In this document: positions 30,104-37,850 of the stretch, piece by piece | How positions within the stretch are numbered: position 1 is the first letter of the stretch | How the letters are laid out: each line of letters starts with the position of its first letter | Assembly (NCBI RefSeq): GCF_033097525.1 | Contig: NZ_CP109907.1 | Location: 1,798,001-1,862,000 of the forward strand | Source of the DNA: Sphingobacterium sp. UGAL515B_05 | GTDB lineage: Bacteria; Bacteroidota; Bacteroidia; Sphingobacteriales; Sphingobacteriaceae | Direction: 5' to 3' | DNA length: 64,000 nt | Translations under genes and position numbers: made by a program | The notes under the pieces: model-generated | What the model was told of the DNA's origin: nothing | What the model saw: the letters and a program-made list of their open reading frames with translations, nothing else | Databases searched by the model: none

Positions 30104-33100
30104 ATGAAAAAGATATATTTAAAAAAGTTGTTATCATGGGCAATAAACACCGGTAACAAACTTAAAGAGCGAAAGTGTTTTTCTGATCAGGTTATTGGAA
30201 TAAAAGTAATTAGATACAAGGTGTTGATGCTTTTACTCTTATTGTTTTCATCGTTCCTTGCTCAGTTAGTTTATTCGCAGACACCTACTGGTACGGTCGC
30301 ATATACCATGGAAATTGTACCAAGACAACCCTACAAAACTCTTGCTGCGATGGCTGGTAAACCTGTCGATTCAGTAAACCGTACAATCAGGTACTTAGAT
30401 GGTCTTGGAAGGCCCTCTCAAATACTGGATTGGCGCGGAAGCCCTTCTGCGAAAGATTTTGTAACCCATATTGAGTACGATACAAAAGGAAGAGAGACTA
30501 CGAAGTATCTACCCTATGCAGAGAAAACAGCTAACGACGGAAGTTTTAAAACCGCTGCAAAGGCGACTCAGCTTGCTTTTTATTTGCCAGGAGGAAGCGA
30601 CACTACATTCAAGCAGACAAACAATCCATTTTCTTTGACTGTATTCGAAAATAGTATATCAAACCGGATTCAGGAACAGGGATTTCCGGGGGACGTTTGG
30701 CAGCCAGCTGCCAGCAGATCAACTAATGGACGTACAATTGTTACAGAATACGGGACAAATGTAGCCAATGAAGTGAGGGCTTGGACAATAAACGCATCTG
30801 GAGCTTCTAGCACAACTTTTTATCCAGCAGGTAAGCTTTTTAAGACTGTAACAAAAGACGAAAATTGGATAACAGATAGTGTTAAGGGCAGAACTGTGGA
30901 AGAATTTAAGGATTTTGAGGATCGAATTGTCCTCAAAAGAACCTGGGAAACTAAAACAAAGTCACAGAGTACCTATTATGTCTATAATGACTTTGGAGAT
31001 CTTAAATATGTTCTTCCGCCCAATTTTACAGGGACGACTTTTCAGGATAATGTCGGTGATTTTAACGAACTCATTTACGCTTATCGTTATGATAATAGAA
31101 GGCGTCTTGCTGAGAAGAAGATTCCTGGAAGTGGATGGCAATATATGGTATACAATGAGGATAATTTAATGGTATTGATACAGGATGCAAATCAGCGAAT
31201 TTTGAATCAATGGACCTTTATTAAATATGACTCTTTTGGACGTATCGCGATAACAGGCAAATTTATACAGAATTATGCGAGCCAGAAGGCTGCGCAGGAT
31301 TCTGTCAATAAAGTACCTAAGTATTACGAGGAAAGGCTCGGTACAGGAGAATATACTAATAACGCTTTTCCAACTATTTCTGGGGTTACAAATGCTTATT
31401 TAACGAATTTTTATGATGATTATCTATTTACAGGAAATAATAATAGCGCTTTACAAGCTGTTGGAATCACTAAAAGCTTAAAGACGAAAGGTCTTGTAAC
31501 AGCGGTTCGGAAAACAAGGGATGATGGAACTGCGCCGATGTTAGCAATATATTACTACGATGATTATGGTCGTATAATACAAAAGGCGACACAGAGTCAT
31601 ATAGGGGGTACAGATCTCGAAACGATTACTTACAATTTCATAGGGAATATCTTAATTAATAAAAGAGAGCACCGCACTACACCGACTGGAACGCCAACGA
31701 CTATCCTGACAACAAATATTTATGACCATAGAGGTCGGCCTCTTATCGTGAAGAAAAAGATTGGTACGCAGGCAGAAATTATTCAAAGTAAATCAATATA
31801 CAATGAACTTGGGCAATTATTGAGCAAAGGATTTCACAGTGAAGACAATGGAACAACATTTCTATCTACTACTAAATATAAATACACCGAGCGGGGATGG
31901 TTAAAAGGAATGTATTCCAATGAATTCAGTGAAACTCTTTTTTATGTAGATGGTGGCACAGTACAATATAATGGTAATATAGCTCAGCAACGTTACAAAA
32001 ATGGTACACCTGCAGCTGGCATCATGGATTATCAATATGATGGATTGAACCGCTTGAAAAGTGGTTCAGGTACCGGAGCTATGTTAATAACTGAAAATTT
32101 AAAATATGATGACGTTGGGAATCTAACTAGTCTAAAAAGAGAGTCGGGAAGTGAAATAATTTATAAATATTTAAGTTCTGGAAAGAGTAATAAAATAGAC
32201 AGCTTAAAAGGAGGCATTATCGCTAAATATAGCTATGATGCCAATGGCAATACATTGAAGGACAGAACTGGTCTCGATTTCACTTATAATTATCTAAATT
32301 TGACAAAAACAGCAAGTAAAACCGGAACCAATGTAACCTATCTATATGATGCCACAGGGATTAAACTTCGTAAAAATACTACTGTAAACTCGATTTCTTC
32401 CGAACGAAATTATGTTGACGGCATCGAATACAATATGAATGGAACTGGTTTAGGCTCGATTGAACGAATTTCGACGGAAGAAGGCTTTCTCTTAAATAGT
32501 TCAGGAACATTTAGCTATCATTATTACTTAAAAGATCATCTCGGCAATGTCAGAGTTGTGCTAAAAAAAGATGTCAGTCCAACTATTCCGGTAATTGTTC
32601 AAAGACAGAATTATTATCCTTTCGGTAAGACAAAATCAATTTTGGTTGGGACGAATAATAATTATCTTTACAATGGCAAGGAAATGCAGCAAGATGTTGG
32701 GAGCCAATTGGATTATGGAGCCCGTTTCTATGACGCGGAGATAGGTAGATGGAATGTAATTGACCCTTTGGCGGAGAAATATAGGAGATGGTCACCATAT
32801 AATTATGCGATAGACAATCCAATAGTATATGTTGACCCAGACGGAAAAGATATTATTAATATTGCTGGAGGAGTTCAATTTACCCTAAATGACGCTCAAA
32901 TAGCTCTTACTGCAATGCAACAGCAATCTAGTTCCAACGGCTCTTTAGATTTGAACAAAATTCATTTCGTTTACGAAAAACTAACTCCAAATATTTACAA
33001 TCATACCTTAAGTTCTTTTAGAAAGGGAAAGCCAACTGTTTTGCATTATGACTCTGATAAATCACGACGAAATGACAGAAGAAAAGCGGCACTCAAAGGA

Positions 33101-33478
33101 AAAGATTATATGAGAGAGCCAGGCAAATCTTTAGATGAATATCCTTACGCTTCTACTTTCGAGGGCGGAGAAGGTGCTGAGGTTGCAGCTGTCCCTATCA
33201 GAGAGCAAAGTATACAAGGAGGGCAGCTTGGAGGATTTGGAGGTTTATATTCTAAATTGAAGCAAGGAGACGCCTTTACGGTAATTCCCATACCGAAAGA
33301 TAGGGAACCTGAAGATGTAACAGTGCCCGCAACTCAACCTGTTTCTACCGCGCTTAAAGTTGGAACTGGCGTGGCAGCAGGTATAATATTATGGGAAGTG
33401 GTAAAATGGGGCGGGGCAATATTATTAGTACCGGAAACAGGAGGAGCATCTATTCCTGCTGCGATGGCATTACCATAA
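30104..33478 (+). CDS. RHS-repeat polymorphic toxin with C-terminal NucA/NucB-type DNase domain
   Basis: 1124 aa. A long basic N-region precedes the hydrophobic signal core (about 41-58). A DUF6443-like domain follows (RTIRYLDGLGRPSQ and IEYDTKGRETTKYLPY), then YD repeats to about 880. The RHS core (LDYGARFYDAEIGRWNVIDPLAEKYRRWSPYNYAIDNPI) ends at DPDG (911-914). The variable tip (918-1124) holds a NucA/NucB-type domain: KPTVLHYDSDKSRRNDRRKAAL, then LDEYPYASTFEGGEGAEVAAVP (DEYPYAS at about 1011), then QSIQGGQLGGF. A hydrophobic tail with two membrane-like stretches follows (about 1082-1117). Predicted action is DNA cleavage in competing cells. The candidate immunity gene starts 5 bp downstream. 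Confidence 0.87.
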   Translation: MKKIYLKKLLSWAINTGNKLKERKCFSDQVIGIKVIRYKVLMLLLLLFSSFLAQLVYSQTPTGTVAYTMEIVPRQPYKTLAAMAGKPVDSVNRTIRYLDGLGRPSQILDWRGSPSAKDFVTHIEYDTKGRETTKYLPYAEKTANDGSFKTAAKATQLAFYLPGGSDTTFKQTNNPFSLTVFENSISNRIQEQGFPGDVWQPAASRSTNGRTIVTEYGTNVANEVRAWTINASGASSTTFYPAGKLFKTVTKDENWITDSVKGRTVEEFKDFEDRIVLKRTWETKTKSQSTYYVYNDFGDLKYVLPPNFTGTTFQDNVGDFNELIYAYRYDNRRRLAEKKIPGSGWQYMVYNEDNLMVLIQDANQRILNQWTFIKYDSFGRIAITGKFIQNYASQKAAQDSVNKVPKYYEERLGTGEYTNNAFPTISGVTNAYLTNFYDDYLFTGNNNSALQAVGITKSLKTKGLVTAVRKTRDDGTAPMLAIYYYDDYGRIIQKATQSHIGGTDLETITYNFIGNILINKREHRTTPTGTPTTILTTNIYDHRGRPLIVKKKIGTQAEIIQSKSIYNELGQLLSKGFHSEDNGTTFLSTTKYKYTERGWLKGMYSNEFSETLFYVDGGTVQYNGNIAQQRYKNGTPAAGIMDYQYDGLNRLKSGSGTGAMLITENLKYDDVGNLTSLKRESGSEIIYKYLSSGKSNKIDSLKGGIIAKYSYDANGNTLKDRTGLDFTYNYLNLTKTASKTGTNVTYLYDATGIKLRKNTTVNSISSERNYVDGIEYNMNGTGLGSIERISTEEGFLLNSSGTFSYHYYLKDHLGNVRVVLKKDVSPTIPVIVQRQNYYPFGKTKSILVGTNNNYLYNGKEMQQDVGSQLDYGARFYDAEIGRWNVIDPLAEKYRRWSPYNYAIDNPIVYVDPDGKDIINIAGGVQFTLNDAQIALTAMQQQSSSNGSLDLNKIHFVYEKLTPNIYNHTLSSFRKGKPTVLHYDSDKSRRNDRRKAALKGKDYMREPGKSLDEYPYASTFEGGEGAEVAAVPIREQSIQGGQLGGFGGLYSKLKQGDAFTVIPIPKDREPEDVTVPATQPVSTALKVGTGVAAGIILWEVVKWGGAILLVPETGGASIPAAMALP

Positions 33479-33483
33479 TTTAT

Positions 33484-34098
33484 ATGATAAATATTCAGAT
33501 GAAAGGTTTAATTTGGTTTGCAATCCTAAGTATGGTTGCTAATATTAGTTCTAGTAATATTAATACAAGCGCAATGAGAATTTATAGCTTTAAATTTAAT
33601 ACAGATTATCATCAGTTTTACATTGAAGATGGCAACGATGAGAATAAAGGAAGTGCTTCATCAGAGGAGTTTTGGGATGAAAAAGCTTTTAATGAGAGAC
33701 TTGCAATAACAAATAAAGTTATCGGTGTAGGTGTAGAAAGTTTTGGCAACGATATCAAAGGTGATATAACACTATTAGAAGGACCTAGTAACAATATAGA
33801 TTACGACAAATATGATCATATAGTAGAGGGAGGAATTGATATTCAATCCGGTGAGCTCCAGTTATTAGACTGTCCATATCACAAAATACAACTATCCATA
33901 AAGGTAATTCCGGGAAAATATAGAGTCCGAGTTTACTCTTCTAATTTGGGGAGTGTAAAGGATCCAGATATTGCTAATGAGACAGATAATGATTATTACC
34001 ATATCGAAATTTGGAAAAATGAAGAAATGGAACGAAAAGTTTTAAAACAATACACGAGGAGAGATTTCGGCGATATTGACCGCCTGAGTTCGGAATAA
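33484..34098 (+). CDS. ComJ/Nin-like protein, candidate immunity to the NucA/NucB toxin
   Basis: 204 aa from ATG 33484; alternatives are 33499 and 33574 (174 aa). The part from about residue 37 resembles Bacillus Nin (ComJ), the inhibitor of nuclease NucA. Shared features: FNTDYHQFYI (YHQF), an acidic/aromatic helix FWDEKAFNERLAI, and a final strand series GGIDIQSGELQLLD...IPGKYRVRVYSSN. The similarity is judged by eye against the remembered family. Ahead of it lies a hydrophobic stretch (KGLIWFAILSMVANISSS), so starting at 33499 gives a signal peptide while 33574 gives a cytosolic protein. Location right behind the nuclease toxin supports an immunity role. Confidence 0.72.
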   Translation: MINIQMKGLIWFAILSMVANISSSNINTSAMRIYSFKFNTDYHQFYIEDGNDENKGSASSEEFWDEKAFNERLAITNKVIGVGVESFGNDIKGDITLLEGPSNNIDYDKYDHIVEGGIDIQSGELQLLDCPYHKIQLSIKVIPGKYRVRVYSSNLGSVKDPDIANETDNDYYHIEIWKNEEMERKVLKQYTRRDFGDIDRLSSE

Positions 34099-34215
34099 GG
34101 TGACCAGTAGTCAACGTTTGTAAACCCATTCTGTACTACCAATAATAGGACGATACAATTACGACAAAGTTGTAAACCTATAATCGAACGATACAATAGA
34201 GCAAGCAGAAGGCGT
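34099..34215. other. Junction between immunity gene and transposase fragment
   Basis: Short spacer containing two similar blocks ending in GATACAAT (around 34150-34158 and 34190-34198). The transposase frame is readable from about 34196 without a start, so the IS break lies here. Confidence 0.35.
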
Positions 34216-34794
34216 GTGGTCGACCGGTTCCATGTTCAAAAGTTAGCTTACGATGCAGTGCAGGAACTTCGTATTAAGTATCGTTGGGAAGTATTGGATG
34301 CGGAAAGCAAGAAGATAATGGAATCGCGAAAGAGAGGAATCCCATATGAACCCGAGTTGTTGCCTAATGGAGACACGCTCAAACAGCTACTGGCTAGATC
34401 CAGACACCTCTTGTTCAAGCACCCAAGCCGATGGTCCGAAAACCAGAAACACCGAGCTGAATTGTTGTTCATGCGGTTTCCCAGGCTAAAGCTCGCTTAT
34501 GACCTTGGAATTGCCCTGGGTGACATATTCAATAAATGCCAGGACAAAAAGATAGCATTTACCAAACTAGGACTGTGGCATAATCAGGTTGAAAATGCGG
34601 GCATCGCTTCATTTGAGAGCGTAGCAAGATCCATTCCAGCGCATCATCAATACATTCTACACTACTTCGACAATAGAAGCACCAATGCTTCAGCAGAATC
34701 TTTCAATGCAAAGCTCAAAGCGTTCAGGGGTGTCTTTCGCGGTGTAAGGGACACCACATTCTTCCTATATAGAGTAATGAAATTGTATGCTTAA
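34216..34794 (+). pseudogene. 5'-truncated ISL3-family transposase
   Basis: 192 aa remain, covering the C-terminal half of a DDE transposase of the ISL3 family. VDRFHVQKLAYDAV supplies the second catalytic Asp. RKQLLARSRxLLF-like (KQLLARSRHLLFKHP) and NASAESFNAKLKAFRGVFRGVRD, with the catalytic Glu, are also present. The N-terminal zinc-binding and helix-turn-helix part and the first catalytic Asp are absent, so it cannot be active. The frame is open upstream only as far as about 34196. It abuts the right-hand repeat of the accessory region. Confidence 0.88.
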
Positions 34795-34876
34795 AAACTT
34801 CTCCTCCCCCAAACTTTCGGTATGATCCACTTTTTTCTTTGGATTTATTATAGGTTTTGTAGATACTGAAAAACAA

Positions 34877-34909
34877 AAAAGCCTGCAAATGTTTAATTTG
34901 CAGGCTTTT
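34877..34909 (-). terminator. Terminator of tRNA-Glu
   Basis: A 14-bp perfect stem (34877-34890 with 34896-34909) with a 5-nt loop and an A run on the left giving U's on the minus strand. It is a diverged copy of the hairpin at 25292-25327. Confidence 0.88.
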
Positions 34910-34926
34910 GTACGTTTTGACTTTTA

Positions 34927-34955
34927 GATCTGTAGCCCGTAGGGGAATCGAACCC
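34927..34955. repeat. Right copy of 29-bp direct repeat
   Basis: Identical to 25343-25371. It covers the 3' end of the intact tRNA-Glu and a few bases beyond it. Confidence 0.88.
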
Positions 34956-35004
34956 CTGTTTCAAGAATGAAAATCTTGCGTCCTAACCCCTAGACGAACG
35001 GGCC
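34933..35004 (-). tRNA. tRNA-Glu (UUC)
   Basis: On the minus strand the 72-nt sequence begins GGCCCGTTCGTCTAGGGG and folds as a cloverleaf. The acceptor arm is GGCCCGU/ACGGGCU, the anticodon loop TTTTCAT between CAAGA and TCTTG gives anticodon UUC, and the T-arm contains GGTTCGATTCC. CCA is not encoded. A TATATTTG promoter element lies upstream at 35023-35030. Confidence 0.96.
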
Positions 35005-35022
35005 GTTTTCTGTTTCGGTGTG

Positions 35023-35030
35023 CAAATATA
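35023..35030 (-). promoter_or_regulatory. Putative -7 element for tRNA-Glu
   Basis: Reads TATATTTG on the minus strand, matching TAnnTTTG, 19 bp before the 5' end of the tRNA. Confidence 0.55.
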
Positions 35031-35144
35031 GAAATATTTATAAATGTGTCAAAATTTTTATCTTTTTTTTATTCATATTTTTTAAAATAGATCATAAAAC
35101 CCTCTAGAATAGCTATATTTAGAGTCATTGAAAAAGTAACCAAC

Positions 35145-37661
35145 ATGACTAATTTTAAAAAAATCAAAAACCCGCTACTCTATGCCGGACTGGGCTTGGC
35201 TTTATTAAGCCAGGAAGCCTATGCTCAAAAGTCGAGTGCAATCGCGGATCAACTGCAACTTACCTGGAAGGTTAAAGACGGACAGAATATCCGTAAAAAT
35301 CCGGTATCCACCCTAATTTTAAAAAACAAGGGGAAAAGTGCTGTTCAACTCAACGACTGGAGCCTCTGGTTTAATTTTATCCGATCTATTGATCCCGATA
35401 AGGTCGACAAACGTTTTGCGATAGACCACCGAAACGGAGATCTCTTTCAGGTTAGCTTTAAGAAAAATAACTTTTTATTAAATGCGCAAGATACAGTCCA
35501 CATCGATTTTATCACGACTGGACTGGTCAATTATACGGATGGGCCAATTGGTCTATACCTAAAAAATAATAAGACTGGGCTTGCAACAAATATTTCGGAT
35601 TATTCTGCGGTTAAAATTGCTCCCCAGTCGGACGCTGAAAAAATCGATTACTTTGCTTATAAATACGATCAAAACAAGCTGGTAGAGGGTGCAGTAGCAC
35701 AGCATATCATCCCTTTACCAAGCAATATCAGCATCAATAATAACGAGAAATTCAACCTATCGACAGGTACAAAACTGTTTGTTGACCATGAATTTGCTAG
35801 CGAAGGAGGCTTTCTGACAGATTTCCTGACCAGCTATTCAGGCGTTAAGCTAGCAGCTTCATCCAGTCCACAAGGCGGCATTGAAATTGTCAAAACAAAC
35901 AACTTAAAGCCCGAATCCTATCACTTGACGATTGGTGCTAAAGGTATACAAATAGAGGCTTCTGATAAAGCGGGTGCATTTTATGCCATACAGTCGTTAA
36001 AATCGTTGATCAATCACAGCCAATGGAATAAAGCCACAAAATCGATCACATTACCATTCGGTAACATTGAAGATAGCCCGCGCTATGGTTACCGTGGATT
36101 TATGCTGGATGCTGCCCGTAATTTCCATAGCAAAGCCGAGGTTTTAAGAATATTGGATCTCATGGCTTCCTACAAATTGAACAAGTTCCATTTCCACTTC
36201 ATTGACGACGAAGGTTGGCGACTGGAAATCCCATCTTTACCCGAATTAACGGCTATCGGAGCCAACCGTTCCGCTAATTTTGAAGATGGAAAGGCAATAC
36301 AGTCTGCTTATGGATCTGGCGCTACCGCTAAGCCGCATCAATTCTACAGTGTTGCTGACTATATCGAAATTTTAAAATATGCTCAGGCAAGACATATAGA
36401 CGTCATACCAGAGGTAGAAACTCCTGGTCATGCCCGCGCAGCGATCAAAGCAATGCGCGCGCGTTTTGCACATTACTCAAAACTTGGCGATAAACAGAAG
36501 GCGGAGGAATTCCTGCTGGACGATGCAGAGGACAAATCCGTTTACAATTCTGCACAAAACTGGAATGACAATGTCATGAACCCTGCCCTACCTTCAACCT
36601 ATCACTTCCTGAGCAAGGTGATCGATGAAATCAAAGCGATGCATGATCAAGCTGGAGTTCCGTTGAAAATTATCGATTTGGGAGGCGACGAGACGCCAAG
36701 TGGTGTTTGGGAAAAATCGCCAAAGGTATTAGCCTTTATGAAGGAAAATAATATCGCTAATGTACTCGATGTATGGCCACTGTATATTACCAAAATTAAT
36801 ACCCTTGTTCAAGAAAAAGGGTTGACGATGTCTGGATGGGAAGAAATGGGTATGCGCAATAAAGGAAAAGGCATGGTTGTCAATGCCGATCTAGGAAAAT
36901 CCGGCATCCATTTGAATGTATGGAACAATCTCCCGGGCCAAGGACAGGAAGACCTCGCTTATCGATTGGCAAATGCAGGATATAAAGTTGTTTACACGAG
37001 CGCTGCAAACAACTACCTGGATATGTCTTGGGACCGTGATTTTGCTGATCCAGGACACAGTTGGGTCGGTACGGTTAATCTGAATAGAACATATTCATTT
37101 TCTCCTGAAAATTTCTTCATCAATCTGCGCAAGGATGACACCGGAAAAGATCTTAGACCAGAGGCATACACCAATAAAGAACAGCTTACAGCGGAAGGGA
37201 AGAAAAACCTCCTCGGTATCAAAGGTGCCTTATGGGCAGAAAAGGTATCTACTGACCAACGTCTTGAAGAAATGATATTTCCACGTTTAATAGCGATTGC
37301 TGATCGCGCGTGGGCACCCGAACAACCCTGGGAAAAAGGGAATTCTTTTGACGAGGCTACTTATCGTAAATCGTATACCTCCTTTATCAAAAAATTAGGT
37401 GAGGATGAATTGAGAAAACTGGATAGGATAAATGGAGGCTATACCTATCGACTTCCTAAAATTGGAATCAAGAAAGAGGGTAGCCAACTCCTTATCAATA
37501 CCGATTATCCCGGTTTCAAAGTCTATTACAGCGACAACGGCACTACGCCAACATTGAAATCCAAAATAGTGAACGGTCCGATACCATTCCAGACTGGAAA
37601 GAAATACTTATTTAAAGTATTTGATGCAAAAGGACGATCAGGTGATGTAATCAGCTATTAA
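35145..37661 (+). CDS. GH20 beta-N-acetylhexosaminidase, exported
   Basis: 838 aa with a signal peptide ending EAYAQ. Domains in order: a CHB_HEX-type carbohydrate-binding domain (about 30-180), a GH20b domain (about 190-315), the GH20 TIM barrel (about 320-690) and a C-terminal CHB_HEX_C-like beta domain (about 750-838). The barrel has YRGFMLDAARNF, KLNKFHFHFIDDEGWRLEI, IPEVETPGHARA, and the catalytic pair D515-E516 in LGGDETPSGVWE, the Asp-Glu that uses the substrate acetamido group. It should release terminal GlcNAc/GalNAc from chitin oligomers, glycans or murein fragments. Functionally it fits the NagB-PIG-L protein nearby (40503-42431). Confidence 0.93.
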   Translation: MTNFKKIKNPLLYAGLGLALLSQEAYAQKSSAIADQLQLTWKVKDGQNIRKNPVSTLILKNKGKSAVQLNDWSLWFNFIRSIDPDKVDKRFAIDHRNGDLFQVSFKKNNFLLNAQDTVHIDFITTGLVNYTDGPIGLYLKNNKTGLATNISDYSAVKIAPQSDAEKIDYFAYKYDQNKLVEGAVAQHIIPLPSNISINNNEKFNLSTGTKLFVDHEFASEGGFLTDFLTSYSGVKLAASSSPQGGIEIVKTNNLKPESYHLTIGAKGIQIEASDKAGAFYAIQSLKSLINHSQWNKATKSITLPFGNIEDSPRYGYRGFMLDAARNFHSKAEVLRILDLMASYKLNKFHFHFIDDEGWRLEIPSLPELTAIGANRSANFEDGKAIQSAYGSGATAKPHQFYSVADYIEILKYAQARHIDVIPEVETPGHARAAIKAMRARFAHYSKLGDKQKAEEFLLDDAEDKSVYNSAQNWNDNVMNPALPSTYHFLSKVIDEIKAMHDQAGVPLKIIDLGGDETPSGVWEKSPKVLAFMKENNIANVLDVWPLYITKINTLVQEKGLTMSGWEEMGMRNKGKGMVVNADLGKSGIHLNVWNNLPGQGQEDLAYRLANAGYKVVYTSAANNYLDMSWDRDFADPGHSWVGTVNLNRTYSFSPENFFINLRKDDTGKDLRPEAYTNKEQLTAEGKKNLLGIKGALWAEKVSTDQRLEEMIFPRLIAIADRAWAPEQPWEKGNSFDEATYRKSYTSFIKKLGEDELRKLDRINGGYTYRLPKIGIKKEGSQLLINTDYPGFKVYYSDNGTTPTLKSKIVNGPIPFQTGKKYLFKVFDAKGRSGDVISY

Positions 37662-37790
37662 TTCATTGGGACGCAAAATGATAAACGCTATTATCGTTGA
37701 CAATAAAAAAAAGCTGCCTAAAATAACATCAGTCACTTCAAAAATCGACTGTTTGAACCGGCACTTAAGCTGATAAAGGCAAAATAGAAT

Positions 37791-37832
37791 AAAAAAAGGG
37801 CTGTCCAAAGAAGTTGGACAGCCCTTCTGTTT
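37791..37832 (-). terminator. Terminator of the siderophore-receptor gene
   Basis: An 11-bp perfect stem (37798-37808 with 37814-37824), 5-nt loop, and a run of seven A on the left that becomes U's on the minus strand. Confidence 0.92.
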
Positions 37833-37850
37833 TATATAGATATTGTATTC

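Noticed and set aside
34216-34794. Intact IS element
   Set aside because: The transposase lacks its N-terminal half and first catalytic Asp, and no matching terminal inverted repeats were seen.
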